A stretch of 27,884 bases of DNA from a virus. The notes under the pieces are model-generated. The model worked only from the letters and a program-made list of their open reading frames with translations, ran no database searches and was not told the origin of the DNA. The stretch covers positions 1 to 27,884 of the IMG/VR virus record IMGVR_UViG_3300031972_000354, one strand, 5' to 3'. How positions within the stretch are numbered: the first letter of the stretch is position 1; each line of letters starts with the position of its first letter. A program made the position numbers and the translations under genes. Below, in pieces: positions 7,524-14,188 of this stretch.

Positions 7524-7723
7524 TCTCTTTCTATTATCATTTCAATAAAGTGTATAGCTTTTAACAAATCATCTTTACCACCTTTGTCCTGGTGTCTAAT
7601 TATATACTTAATTGCACACCCTTCAGGAAATAGAAGTTTGTTTTCTACTACAAATTTACTTGGTTGAATTTTATATTTTTGGTAGTGACTACCTTTAATC
7701 TGTTTGTTCCAAACTTTGCTCAT
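7517..7723 (-). CDS. DUF3310 family protein
   Basis: The 68-residue protein shows the pattern I associate with phage DUF3310: GSHYQKYKIQPSKFVVEN near the start, then FPEGCAIKYIIRHQDKGGKDDLLKA and a final helix. Proteins of this family are usually 60-100 residues and lie in phage early regions. Their role is unknown, although some annotations tie them to nucleotide metabolism. The start overlaps the upstream gene by 29 bases. It closes the leftward block and converges with the exported-protein cassette. Confidence 0.85.
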   Translation of the reverse strand: MSKVWNKQIKGSHYQKYKIQPSKFVVENKLLFPEGCAIKYIIRHQDKGGKDDLLKAIHFIEMIIERDY

Positions 7724-8027
7724 TAAATGTTAACCTGTATTTACCTTTATGTTTATATTCTTTTCTTGGTTTACTCAACACTCTATTTTGATCTTCTTTT
7801 AAAGCATATAGATCTAATTTCATAGCAGCAGTAAATTTTCTACAAGCTCTTTCAGGATCTATGTCTGCATAATGACATATAGTTCTAAAGTCTATTGAGT
7901 TACCAATAAGCCACTCTATAGCACTACGTTTATCTATAATATAATATTTGTTTAAACCATCATACATTGCATCATGTATTGCCTGATTAATTACAGCTCT
8001 AAATAATATTAACTCAGGACTTTTCAT
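7695..8027 (-). CDS. Conserved-looking phage early protein, unknown function (110 aa)
   Basis: A well-formed protein with the compact segment SAIEWLIGNSIDFRTICHY followed by ADIDPERACRKF (about residues 34-65), which I take to be a folded helical domain, possibly HTH-like. The C-terminal third is basic (KPRKEYKHKGKYR). The start overlaps the preceding gene by 14 bases. I do not know a function. DNA binding is a guess from the basic tail. Confidence 0.65.
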   Translation of the reverse strand: MKSPELILFRAVINQAIHDAMYDGLNKYYIIDKRSAIEWLIGNSIDFRTICHYADIDPERACRKFTAAMKLDLYALKEDQNRVLSKPRKEYKHKGKYRLTFNEQSLEQTD

Positions 8028-8196
8028 CTATAACTTCATACGTCATTCGCTGCTCTACTGAGTCAGCTTCTTGCCAGTTTAAAGTTGTAGTATCTATAGC
8101 ATTTAAAATTTTTAATGCTTCTTCGTCTGACGTTGCATTGACAAATATTTCTGTATAAGCAGGAAGTATAATCCATTTCTTAAACTTATAAATCAT
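8014..8196 (-). CDS. Small hypothetical protein (60 aa)
   Basis: Starts with an ATGA overlap with the gene upstream and reads MIYKFKKWIILPAYTE, then a helix with TSDEEALKILNAID and an acidic C-terminus. The layout (strand, loop, helix) resembles short phage early proteins, but I do not recognise it. Support is coupling and codon use in line with neighbours. Confidence 0.55.
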   Translation of the reverse strand: MIYKFKKWIILPAYTEIFVNATSDEEALKILNAIDTTTLNWQEADSVEQRMTYEVIDEKS

Positions 8197-8519
8197 ATAT
8201 TGTTTTTACGTCTACTCGCTTCTAATGTTCTAAAGAGATCTATAATAAGACCTTCTTTATCACGTTTGTTTTCTAATGTAGAAGATTTAACTTCTGCTTC
8301 AAACAATTCATTTACTGCAGATTTATATATATCACTTGCATAATACGATTGTTCTTTAGCAGATATACTTTTATCTTCTGAATTACCAGTTATATGTAAT
8401 GCTTTTTTACGTTTAAGTAATCTATCAAGATACTTAACATTAGCATTAGCTTGTGCATTACTCTCATCTGTTTCAGATAAAAATGCTAACGCTTTTTCTA
8501 ATCTTTGTTCTGTAATCAT
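8193..8519 (-). CDS. Helical hypothetical protein (108 aa)
   Basis: Highly charged and almost fully helical: it opens MITEQRLEKALAFLSETDE, has AQANANVKYLDRLLKRKKAL (about residues 22-41) and ends with EASRRKN. A good AAGGAG site precedes ATG 8519, which also forms ATGA with the upstream stop. Proteins of this look recur in phage recombination or replication clusters, and it lies downstream of the SSB-like and exonuclease genes. The link is by position only. Confidence 0.62.
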   Translation of the reverse strand: MITEQRLEKALAFLSETDESNAQANANVKYLDRLLKRKKALHITGNSEDKSISAKEQSYYASDIYKSAVNELFEAEVKSSTLENKRDKEGLIIDLFRTLEASRRKNNI

Positions 8520-8773
8520 TCATTCTCCTTAGTTGGTTTACAATATGTTAACATAACTTGGTATTCTTCTTTATCTATTTTATAATACATATGTCCCCAT
8601 ACTTCTCCATTACCTACTTTGTAATTTGGATTTTCTTTAAAATAAGTATTCTGTTCAACATATTCATCACAAGATTTATAGTCAATAAATTTCTCTTTAA
8701 GAATATATTTCATACCTAATTTTTCTGGACTTATTTCTTGTGGTATCATTAACATCATTAATAATTCAAACAT
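8516..8773 (-). CDS. Hypothetical protein (85 aa)
   Basis: Starts MFELLMMLMIPQEISPEK, a short hydrophobic lead that is too brief and broken for a confident membrane segment. A Tyr/Lys/Glu-rich body with two cysteines follows (SCDEYVEQ and LTYCKP). AAGGA lies four bases before the ATG. It is the first gene after the terminator at 8782-8836, so it is expressed by read-through or from its own promoter. Not recognised. Confidence 0.55.
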   Translation of the reverse strand: MFELLMMLMIPQEISPEKLGMKYILKEKFIDYKSCDEYVEQNTYFKENPNYKVGNGEVWGHMYYKIDKEEYQVMLTYCKPTKENE

Positions 8774-8781
8774 AAATTCCT

Positions 8782-8836
8782 TATAAATAAAAAGGCACTA
8801 CTACATAGGTCTTTAACCACTTTGTAGCAATGCCTT
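8782..8836 (-). terminator. Rho-independent terminator, leftward
   Basis: Read on the minus strand, AAGGCATTGCTACA (8836-8823) pairs with TGTAGTAGTGCCTT (8805-8792). All 14 positions pair, two of them as G-U wobbles, around a 17-base loop, and a T-rich run (TTTTTATTT) follows at once. The two wobbles would be A-C mismatches in the plus-strand RNA, so the structure is directional and serves leftward transcripts. It stands after the SSB-like gene and should reduce expression of the five genes beyond it. Confidence 0.8.
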
Positions 8837-8866
8837 ATTTTCTAACTCAAGGGAGTAAAGAAACTG

Positions 8867-9349
8867 TTAAAATGGTGCGTCATCCGATAGCATTTCTTCA
8901 ACACTATTGGCTTTAGCTTCTAATACTTTTCTTACCAGATTATCAATTTGTTGAAATTCTGATTCAGTTGGTATTTTGCCACCTGACATATAAGAACCTA
9001 TTAGATTACTCATAGTTAATCTGTATTTTTCTGAAAATTGATCAACAACATTTCTAACTGATTGAACTCCAGTAGCACTAACTATATTTGGTGCAGCATT
9101 AGAATTATCTGATACTTCACTTAAACATTCTATTCTACTTGCAGTTTGATATTGTTTACCAGTTTTACTTGTTCTTACTGGCTGTGCATCAATTTTAAGT
9201 CTTGCTCCCTTCGGCCATCTTGATGAGCCTAAAGCTTCACCATATATAGTCATGTCTGTACCATCATCTTTAGTGATGTAAACAGTAACTTGACCATCAT
9301 CTTTCTCAAATGCTTTTTTAAATGAGCATTCAAATGTCTCGTGTTCCAT
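8867..9349 (-). CDS. Single-stranded DNA-binding (SSB-like) protein
   Basis: From ATG 9349 (with AAGGA seven bases upstream) the protein has 160 residues. The N-terminal part (about 1-75) alternates strands (QVTVYITKDDGTDMTIYGEA, RLKIDAQPV) as in an OB fold. The middle is a linker. The last residues, SDDAPF, match the acidic Pro-Phe tail by which bacterial SSBs recruit partner proteins. Its neighbour is a PD-(D/E)XK exonuclease, so the pair probably works in phage DNA replication, repair or recombination. The frame is open to 9397, but the added residues lack a ribosome site. The family is inferred from fold pattern and tail, without a sequence match. Confidence 0.72.
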   Translation of the reverse strand: MEHETFECSFKKAFEKDDGQVTVYITKDDGTDMTIYGEALGSSRWPKGARLKIDAQPVRTSKTGKQYQTASRIECLSEVSDNSNAAPNIVSATGVQSVRNVVDQFSEKYRLTMSNLIGSYMSGGKIPTESEFQQIDNLVRKVLEAKANSVEEMLSDDAPF

Positions 9350-9411
9350 ATTTGTCCTTTTGTTTATTTGTTTTATTATATTTCCAAACTTTTGCATTTA
9401 CATTTTATAAC

Positions 9412-10179
9412 TTATTTCCAAGTATCTTGCCATACTTTTTTTGCAAATACTTTAATTGGATCATTGTCGCCTTTACCCCATCTAAAGTTATCCATAACTA
9501 AAGGGTACATTTTTACAATATCCTCTTTAGTTTTGGCTATATCCAAGATATGTTCTATAATACTCATAGCTTGTATAATGGTCTCTAAATGACCCTCTCT
9601 GCCCTCCATATCCACGCTGTAAACGTCCTTGATAGAACAATAGAGCAATGCAGTCGGTTTATTGAAAAGGTCTTTGTAAAGGGCTTGTTGACGCAAATCA
9701 GCGTCTTTTGGATACCATCTGCTATCAATAGCACCAGATTTAAGTCTTTTAATGTAAGCAGTAGCTTTAGTATCTATGATTACATCATCAAACTCAAAGT
9801 CAGTTTTACCTATAACGTCATACTTTAATCCATATTTTTCGCCAGGTATTTGTTTTTCATTTTGATAAGAAACAATTTTTCCAAATTGTGGAAGTTCTTT
9901 AACAAACTGAGTAGCAATTATACCAGACCAAAGGCATTCGTCATCTGACTCATCACCATTATTTTTTAGGTATTCGGTTTTTGCATAATCTATGATAACT
10001 TCATCATCAGTGATTTGGTTTTGCAAAGCGTGTTCTGCTGCAGCTTCAGCAGTACTACCCATTATCATTCTGGCATTAGCTTTAGAATCAAAATCATATA
10101 AATTATTTATAATCCAATGAGGTGGACTATCAATAAAACTATTAGTTTTTGAAGCACTATGTCTATATTCAATCTTCAT
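9412..10179 (-). CDS. PD-(D/E)XK exonuclease, RecB/Cas4-like
   Basis: From ATG 10179 (AAGGAG seven bases upstream) there are 255 residues. The RecB-type nuclease core is clear: SASKTNSFIDSPPHWII at residues 8-24, GSTAEAAAEHAL (41-52), then GKTD (D127), IIDTKAT (D136, K138) as the D-x-K catalytic pair, and a QQALY motif (164-168) as in RecB-family Q-x-x-x-Y. Such enzymes process DNA ends. It probably produces single strands for the SSB-like protein encoded directly downstream. No helicase motif is present. The frame extends ten codons further upstream (10209), but the ribosome site selects 10179. Confidence 0.85.
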   Translation of the reverse strand: MKIEYRHSASKTNSFIDSPPHWIINNLYDFDSKANARMIMGSTAEAAAEHALQNQITDDEVIIDYAKTEYLKNNGDESDDECLWSGIIATQFVKELPQFGKIVSYQNEKQIPGEKYGLKYDVIGKTDFEFDDVIIDTKATAYIKRLKSGAIDSRWYPKDADLRQQALYKDLFNKPTALLYCSIKDVYSVDMEGREGHLETIIQAMSIIEHILDIAKTKEDIVKMYPLVMDNFRWGKGDNDPIKVFAKKVWQDTWK

Positions 10180-10191
10180 GTTTATCTCCTT

Positions 10192-10500
10192 ATGGTTAAT
10201 AATATTCAAAAGTATTGTAGTTCATCTTATAATGTATCTGTAGATATATTAAAAGGTAAAAGAACTGTTGGTAATAGTAACGAATATAAAATATATAATT
10301 TATGTATTTTACTTTCTTGGCTATTGCACCCTACACAAGTGTATGGGTGTAAGAGCACTATTGCTCGTTTACATAATTGTAATAAAAACAGAGTTTATAG
10401 ACTTAATAATCTATACAATAAAAACAAAAAATTTAGATCTTTTGTTGATAATGCAATAGAAGATTATAAAATATCTTATGCGTCAAATAGAAAAGCCTGA
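10192..10500 (+). CDS. Small basic, possibly helix-turn-helix protein
   Basis: A 102-residue frame. The conserved-looking core near LSWLLHPTQVYGCKSTIARLHNC, then NKNRVYRLNNLYN, could form a helix-turn-helix unit. The start is doubtful: ATG 10192 has no ribosome site, lies only 12 bases from the start of the divergent exonuclease gene, and is upstream of a promoter-like sequence at 10205-10233. There is also ATG 10159, inside the exonuclease gene. Its end overlaps the next gene by 23 bases. It is the first gene of a short rightward island and may be regulatory. Confidence 0.55.
   Translation: MVNNIQKYCSSSYNVSVDILKGKRTVGNSNEYKIYNLCILLSWLLHPTQVYGCKSTIARLHNCNKNRVYRLNNLYNKNKKFRSFVDNAIEDYKISYASNRKA
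10205..10233 (+). promoter_or_regulatory. Sigma-70-like promoter candidate, rightward
   Basis: TTCAAA (10205-10210), a 17-base spacer and a perfect TATAAT (10228-10233). It is well placed to drive the rightward island (10478-11908). It lies inside the proposed 5' end of the first gene, so either that gene starts elsewhere or the match is chance, which is a real risk in such AT-rich DNA. Confidence 0.35.
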
Positions 10501-10978
10501 ACTAATATCTACAATTCTAGACAAACGTAAAGTATGGTTAAATATACGTGAGTCTCGTTTAATGTATATGTTTCATAGAAAGCTTATATCTATTGAAGAA
10601 TATGAGGCTGGATCTAGGTATCGTCTTATGTGTGAACTTCAAGGTGGTGGTACTGGCAATGTTCTAAAAGAACGTATTGATGGCACCAACACAGATTTTA
10701 TTACATCATCTCTTGGAGCTGCATTAGCAGTCAAAGATGTTGATGATGAGATAGGCAAAAGATTATCTAAAATTATGAAGTTGTTTTGTCATTTTAATTT
10801 TGGTATCATTGAGATAGCATATAATTTAAATATGTCAGAACGCAGAGCATCTAACAACGTACATGAAGGACTATCTAGTTTAGCAATTTATTATGGCTAC
10901 AAAAAAGTGCACAATACTATCAGAGGACAAGGTACAAAGAATCAAAGACAAAGAGTACCTAAAATGGGTAGCATCTAA
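10478..10978 (+). CDS. DUF6456-like protein (putative regulator)
   Basis: The 166-residue protein follows the DUF6456 pattern: EEYEAGSRYRLMCELQGG (about residues 40-58), a variable linker with RIDGT, then DEIGKRLSKIMKLFC (about 90-104) and an HTH-like end, IIEIAYNLNMSERRASNNVHEGLSSLAIYYG (split about 110-122 and 123-140). I know this domain mainly from Alphaproteobacteria, where its role is unclear but the C-terminus looks DNA-binding. In a phage it may regulate transcription, for example late genes. Its last 86 bases overlap the HNH gene in another frame. The family call rests on remembered pattern, not on a search. Confidence 0.62.
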   Translation: MRQIEKPELISTILDKRKVWLNIRESRLMYMFHRKLISIEEYEAGSRYRLMCELQGGGTGNVLKERIDGTNTDFITSSLGAALAVKDVDDEIGKRLSKIMKLFCHFNFGIIEIAYNLNMSERRASNNVHEGLSSLAIYYGYKKVHNTIRGQGTKNQRQRVPKMGSI

Positions 10979-11315
10979 TCCATGTATACTTTGTCAAAAT
11001 ACTCAAAGCCAAGCTCATCATGTTACATTTGCTATGCCTAGAGGTTTCTCACAGAAAGTTGGAGACCAATATACTGTACCTCTTTGTTATAAACATCATC
11101 ACCAATTACATACAAATGGTATGAGTGAAAAAGATTTTTGGCTTAAATTAGACATAAATGCTGTTGATATATGTGGTAAATTTTACAATCATTACCATGA
11201 TATGTGGAAAAATAAGAACTTTTTTTATGATGATTCTATGCTTTGGCGTACTGTTTATGACGAACTTGTACCTAAGATACAAAATAACATTGATTTTTTA
11301 CTGCAACCCAAATAA
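10893..11315 (+). CDS. HNH-type nuclease (Ref/DUF968-like)
   Basis: A 140-residue protein with CILC (C31, C34), AHH (H42, H43), KVGDQYTVPLC (C65) and KHHHQLHTNG (H68-H73), followed by FWLKL. Cys pairs plus a His-rich core and the phrase VPLC-x-x-HH-x-x-LH are typical of the DUF968/Ref group of phage HNH nucleases, which nick or cut DNA with one metal ion. In related phages they act in recombination or packaging-associated cleavage; the role here is open. ATG 10893 lies inside the preceding gene, and the first Cys pair needs a start upstream of residue 31, which this provides. Confidence 0.82.
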   Translation: MATKKCTILSEDKVQRIKDKEYLKWVASNPCILCQNTQSQAHHVTFAMPRGFSQKVGDQYTVPLCYKHHHQLHTNGMSEKDFWLKLDINAVDICGKFYNHYHDMWKNKNFFYDDSMLWRTVYDELVPKIQNNIDFLLQPK

Positions 11316-11349
11316 CTAATATAAATATCCTCGCCAGAGGTACGTAATT

Positions 11350-11634
11350 ATGACTAAGATTTTAAAGTTTCCTAAAAGAATTAAACCTTATTCAGAAACT
11401 TTTTTGACTAATGTAAAACCTGCAGCTATTGGAGATTTTATTAAAGGTCAACACCCTGATATGTCAGTTAGAGCTGCCGATGCTATGGCTCTTGCAATTA
11501 TTTACAGCACATACCTACAATTAGTATTTGATGAAGAAGGTCACAAAGTACCTGACAACATCATGGATGCATTAGACGAAAACGATCATTCAACATTTAT
11601 ATGGGCTGCACATGACAAAAAAACGTTACACTAA
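11350..11634 (+). CDS. Hypothetical protein (94 aa)
   Basis: Starts MTKILKFPKRIKPYSE after an AGAGG site and contains the helical core AADAMALAIIYSTYLQLVFDEEG (about residues 42-64), then an acidic tail. The core is compact and alanine-rich but I see no motif. Its end overlaps the next start by 23 bases. Confidence 0.6.
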   Translation: MTKILKFPKRIKPYSETFLTNVKPAAIGDFIKGQHPDMSVRAADAMALAIIYSTYLQLVFDEEGHKVPDNIMDALDENDHSTFIWAAHDKKTLH

Positions 11635-11908
11635 AAAGAAAATATCTTTCTCACAAGATTCTCATACATTACCTTATGACAAATACAGAGTTGAGTGGGT
11701 TGACTGTGTAAGTGATTCAGGTTGGGCAGAAAAAAAAGAATTTACTAATATGAAATTAGCTAATCCTGTTAACGAAGGTTGGCTGTTCTCTAAAGACAAA
11801 CACTCTATTAAATTGTTTGCAGCATATATTGAAGAAGATGGATCTTATACTTATGGAGATCGTACTAATATTCCTACATCTTGGATTGTAAAGATGACTA
11901 AAATCTAA
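11612..11908 (+). CDS. Hypothetical protein (98 aa)
   Basis: A basic start (MTKKRYTKKKISF) leads into a body rich in aromatic and charged residues, with YRVEWVDCVSDSGWA and a pattern of short strands. It has two tryptophans in the middle and one near the end (TSWIVKMTK). Probably a small beta protein. It is the last gene of the rightward island and is followed by an intergenic stretch with stem-loops. Not recognised. Confidence 0.6.
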   Translation: MTKKRYTKKKISFSQDSHTLPYDKYRVEWVDCVSDSGWAEKKEFTNMKLANPVNEGWLFSKDKHSIKLFAAYIEEDGSYTYGDRTNIPTSWIVKMTKI

Positions 11909-11973
11909 CCTACTCCTCCTTGGGCCTTTATCTAGTATAGGTACACTTACAGAATCTTAAACTAGAAATACCA

Positions 11974-11987
11974 TTGTAAGTTTACAA
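11974..11987. promoter_or_regulatory. Short palindrome, operator-like
   Basis: TTGTAA-GT-TTACAA is a perfect 6-base inverted repeat with a two-base centre. A partial copy (TTTACAAG) occurs near 12008. It lies in the gap between convergent gene blocks, so an operator role is doubtful; it may be part of a folded 3' end. Confidence 0.3.
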
Positions 11988-12013
11988 GTCCGAATAAGCA
12001 GGTTAAATTTACA

Positions 12014-12037
12014 AGCCAGACAGTCTCCCATCTGGCT
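12014..12037. other. Stem-loop between convergent gene blocks
   Basis: AGCCAGA (12014-12020) pairs with TCTGGCT (12031-12037) around a 10-base loop. No T-run follows on either strand, so it is not a classical terminator by itself. It stands 17 bases before the next hairpin. Confidence 0.45.
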
Positions 12038-12053
12038 CTATCTAAAATAGGTA

Positions 12054-12077
12054 AAAGGTTGCGAACCTTTCTTTATT
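12054..12077. terminator. Probable bidirectional terminator between convergent operons
   Basis: AAAGGTT (12054-12060) and AACCTTT (12064-12070) form a perfect 7-bp stem closed by a GCG loop. The rightward transcript then reads CTTTATT, and the leftward one TTTT. It is placed exactly where the rightward island (ending 11908) meets the end of the leftward operon (ending 12099). Confidence 0.6.
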
Positions 12078-12098
12078 ATCAAAACCTAATCAGAATTT

Positions 12099-12398
12099 TT
12101 AAATACCTTTTGTAGTATACATATCATTTACTTTATTAGCTTCTTGCTGAGCTTTAGATCTTAATGGATCTGTGTATACTTCTTCTACTTTAATAGTAGA
12201 GTTTTCAATAATACGTTTTCGTGTAGCAGCTATTTCTGCTTTAACATGATCTTTAGCGTGTTCTAATACTTCAACTAATTTAGGAAAGTTAGTTTGATAA
12301 ATTCCATAGATAGTCAAATCATTAATTGCTGTCGCTACTCTTTGTAGACCTCTTTGACGTTTTTCTAGTCTCAGAATCTCGCTGTCTGGCATTATCAT
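12099..12398 (-). CDS. Hypothetical helical protein (99 aa)
   Basis: Last gene of the leftward operon. ATG 12398 has AAGGAG ten bases upstream. The product is helical and charged, with KRQRGLQRVATAINDLTIYGIYQ (about residues 12-34, in parts), then a Lys/Glu-rich helix and a Lys-rich tail. No known motif. Its 5' end overlaps the 3' end of a small coiled-coil gene in another frame. Confidence 0.6.
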   Translation of the reverse strand: MIMPDSEILRLEKRQRGLQRVATAINDLTIYGIYQTNFPKLVEVLEHAKDHVKAEIAATRKRIIENSTIKVEEVYTDPLRSKAQQEANKVNDMYTTKGI

Positions 12399-12486
12399 TT
12401 TCTTCCATCTCCTTTATTGTACGTTTTAGTTTATCTATTTCTAATTGCTTTCCAGCAAGTATCATTTTAAGTGCTCTTTCATCCAT
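12322..12486 (-). CDS. Very small coiled-coil protein (54 aa)
   Basis: ATG 12486 overlaps the stop of the upstream gene (ATGGATGA) and has GAGGT nine bases before it. The first 30 residues (MDERALKMILAGKQLEIDK...) form a coiled coil; the rest is Arg/Lys/Ser-rich and overlaps the next gene by 77 bases. The ribosome site and coupling support translation. The polar tail may be constrained by the overlap. Confidence 0.5.
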   Translation of the reverse strand: MDERALKMILAGKQLEIDKLKRTIKEMEENDNARQRDSETRKTSKRSTKSSDSN

Positions 12487-12724
12487 GGTCTCTTACCTCT
12501 GTTAAATGTGTGTCTAATTGTTCAGACAATTGTTCATATTCTACAATCCATTCTTGCAAAATCAAGGAATGTTTATCATGTAAAAATCCACACTCTATAG
12601 CATTTCCAAGCATAGCTATTGATTCTTTAGCATCAGATAACTGTTCTACCATTTTATCTATTTCATGTTTTTTAGCTTTATTTTTAGATATAACTTCTAA
12701 ATGTTCTTCTTTAAGTTCTGTCAT
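12479..12724 (-). CDS. Small coiled-coil protein (81 aa)
   Basis: Almost entirely helical, with heptad-like repeats (KAKKHEIDKMVEQLSDAKES, residues 16-35) and a second helix near the C-terminus. The start overlaps the upstream stop in an ATGA. Three coiled-coil genes in a row (12721, this one and 12322) suggest they may associate with each other, which is inference. Confidence 0.58.
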   Translation of the reverse strand: MTELKEEHLEVISKNKAKKHEIDKMVEQLSDAKESIAMLGNAIECGFLHDKHSLILQEWIVEYEQLSEQLDTHLTEVRDHG

Positions 12725-13002
12725 TTTACATCCTTTTTATATACAGGTTCATCAGCTGCTATTTCAACAGCAGCTCTAGCAGCATTAAGTTTATCATTTA
12801 AAACTGTATCTAAATTATTTTTTATAGATTCATATTTTAATTGAGTTAGCTGATGTTCTTCTTTTTCTAAATCTAAATCTTTACGAAGTTTTAATACTTC
12901 ATCAATTTGAGATTTAAGTTTTACTCTTAGATTTTCTACTAATTGATTACATTCTTGTAACATAGTATCTAACTTTATTTCTTTATCATCACGTAGTTTC
13001 AT
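12721..13002 (-). CDS. Coiled-coil protein (93 aa)
   Basis: From ATG 13002, with AAGGAG five bases upstream, the protein is a long coiled coil (about residues 8-70, including LQECNQLVENLRVKL and LRKDLDLEKEEHQLTQL) with an alanine-rich end. The frame is open seven codons further up, but only 13002 has a ribosome site. It overlaps the gene upstream by 14 bases. Confidence 0.6.
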   Translation of the reverse strand: MKLRDDKEIKLDTMLQECNQLVENLRVKLKSQIDEVLKLRKDLDLEKEEHQLTQLKYESIKNNLDTVLNDKLNAARAAVEIAADEPVYKKDVK

Positions 13003-13321
13003 TTTGCTCCTTTTGTATAACACATACTATACCATGTAATACAGATCCTGGCAATGCCATATGACCTGTTTTATCTTGCCATTTTTTCCAAGCTACAGTA
13101 GCTCCTATATTTGGTTTAGCAGATTCTTTCATAAGAAATTCTTCGTCAAAATATATATCTACATATCCATCTTTTCTGTTAGAATAATGTGGATAATAAG
13201 CTTTAGACATTTCAATCATTTCACAACTTATGTGTGAATACATATCTTGAAATGTAGGTTTTTGTTTATAATCAAATGATACAACTGTATTATCTGGTTC
13301 TATTACGTGTAATTTATACAT
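12989..13321 (-). CDS. DUF3846-like small protein (110 aa)
   Basis: Begins MYKLHVIEPDNTVVSFDYKQ with AGGA upstream. The second half has the run YVDIYFDEEFLMKES, then PNIGATVAW and LPGSVLHGIVCVI, an order (Asp-Glu, Pro-Asn, final Gly-rich strand) that recalls the DUF3846 family of phage and plasmid early proteins, whose function is unknown. The resemblance is weak and from memory. Confidence 0.5.
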   Translation of the reverse strand: MYKLHVIEPDNTVVSFDYKQKPTFQDMYSHISCEMIEMSKAYYPHYSNRKDGYVDIYFDEEFLMKESAKPNIGATVAWKKWQDKTGHMALPGSVLHGIVCVIQKEQNETT

Positions 13322-13324
13322 TAT

Positions 13325-13528
13325 TTATCCTGCTGGTTGGTTAGCTAATTCTAAAAATATTTTCCATTCTGATCTATTTTCAAACGCACATGAATCAAAT
13401 ATGTTATATACTTCATCTGCACCACACGCATCTACAAATAAACTTATTTTGTTTTTAGTATTATAAAATATATAAACACTATCATGTGTAGCTTCTGGAG
13501 CTATATTTACTATTTTTGATTTTTTCAT
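13325..13528 (-). CDS. Small hypothetical protein (67 aa)
   Basis: ATG 13528 has AAGGA six bases upstream and overlaps the previous stop by one base. The product opens MKKSKIVNIAPEATHDSVYI and looks like a small alpha/beta protein with two cysteines (DACGADE, DSCAFEN). Not recognised. Confidence 0.55.
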   Translation of the reverse strand: MKKSKIVNIAPEATHDSVYIFYNTKNKISLFVDACGADEVYNIFDSCAFENRSEWKIFLELANQPAG

Positions 13529-13695
13529 TATTTATCCTTTATTATTTGTTTAATTAAATCTTCTTTTAATTTTTTATGTAACATATTTTGTATTTGTTTA
13601 TCTTCATTTTTTTCTTTTTTAGTTTTTTTTTTAGAACTAAAAGTTTCAAAATGTACATGATTTTTCATCCATTTATCTAATTTATCTGTTTTCAT
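13528..13695 (-). CDS. Very small Lys-rich protein (55 aa)
   Basis: This gene fills the 168 bases between two neighbours: it starts one base after the upstream stop and its TAA overlaps the next ATG. The product opens MKTDKLDKWMKNHVHFE and is very rich in Lys and Glu, likely helical. No ribosome site stands out, so translation is probably by re-initiation. Confidence 0.5.
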   Translation of the reverse strand: MKTDKLDKWMKNHVHFETFSSKKKTKKEKNEDKQIQNMLHKKLKEDLIKQIIKDK

Positions 13696-13696
13696 A

Positions 13697-13855
13697 TTAA
13701 TTTATCCATTTAGTTAATTGTTTGCTTACTAACTCTACATATCTAAACCATTCTAGTATAAAATTACGTTTTTTACCTGCACGTTCTTTAGTTACTTGTT
13801 TGATAGCTTTGTTAGTAGCCTTATCTAGTAAGTCTGTTTGTTCTTTAAGATTCAT
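13697..13855 (-). CDS. Small basic protein (52 aa)
   Basis: The frame is open to 13900, but GAGG sits nine bases before ATG 13855 (or three before ATG 13861), which fits a start overlapping the end of the upstream gene. The product (MNLKEQTDLLDKATNKA...) is basic, with a Lys/Arg block (ERAGKKRN) and a C-terminal amphipathic helix containing two Trp. Not recognised. Confidence 0.5.
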   Translation of the reverse strand: MNLKEQTDLLDKATNKAIKQVTKERAGKKRNFILEWFRYVELVSKQLTKWIN

Positions 13856-14129
13856 CTGCATATACCTCATCATCTTCTTTGTTGTATTTAATTTCTGCAA
13901 TAACTTGCGTTTTACCTAATTGCGTATAATCTTTTACATAAGAACATACACAGTCTTTACCATCTTCAGTTACTAAATCTTGTTTGTTTTCTGCTAACCA
14001 AGTATTAAATGCTTCGTTTTCATCTTCAGCAAGTACTTGCCATTTAGTAACATATGTTGCTTCGTATTCTATTTCGTAAACTTTTTTACCTACATCTTTT
14101 TCAAAGAAGTATAATGCTTCATCTACCAT
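13845..14129 (-). CDS. Acidic hypothetical protein (94 aa)
   Basis: ATG 14129 has AAAGGT four bases upstream and follows a strong stem-loop. The protein is acidic, with KKVYEIEYEATYVTKWQVLAE (about residues 15-35, strand-rich) followed by DENEAFNTWLAEN, and it ends in a run of Asp and Glu. That strand pattern plus helix resembles small antirestriction or host-takeover proteins, but I have no motif to support such a role. Confidence 0.57.
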   Translation of the reverse strand: MVDEALYFFEKDVGKKVYEIEYEATYVTKWQVLAEDENEAFNTWLAENKQDLVTEDGKDCVCSYVKDYTQLGKTQVIAEIKYNKEDDEVYADES

Positions 14130-14145
14130 AATTACCTTTCTGTTA

Positions 14146-14180
14146 GGCATAGCCCTGACACATGAGTGCCGGGCTTTGCC
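14146..14180. other. Strong stem-loop just upstream of a leftward gene
   Basis: GGCA (14146-14149) pairs with TGCC (14177-14180), AGCCC (14151-14155) with GGGCT (14171-14175), and CAC (14159-14161) with GTG (14166-14168). That is 12 pairs broken by one mismatch and a small internal loop. No T-run follows on the minus strand, so it looks like a processing or translation-control element rather than a terminator. It ends 17 bases before ATG 14129. Confidence 0.5.
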
Positions 14181-14188
14181 AATATTAT

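Noticed and set aside
10268-10459. Plus-strand frame from TTG 10268, well spaced from an AAAAGG site
   Set aside because: The product is an unbroken run of Ile/Tyr/Leu typical of shifted reading of AT-rich DNA, and the other frame holds the more protein-like HTH candidate.
11920-12077. A tRNA-like arrangement (several stems, and a TTCGCAA loop on the minus strand)
   Set aside because: The T-loop lacks the invariant A at position 58, and no acceptor and D stems of correct lengths can be drawn around it. The stems fit terminator and intergenic hairpins better.
12471-12779. Plus-strand open frame (102 codons)
   Set aside because: It lies antisense to two coiled-coil genes with good ribosome sites, and its Ser/Cys-rich composition is that of a reverse reading of Lys/Glu/Leu-rich coding DNA.
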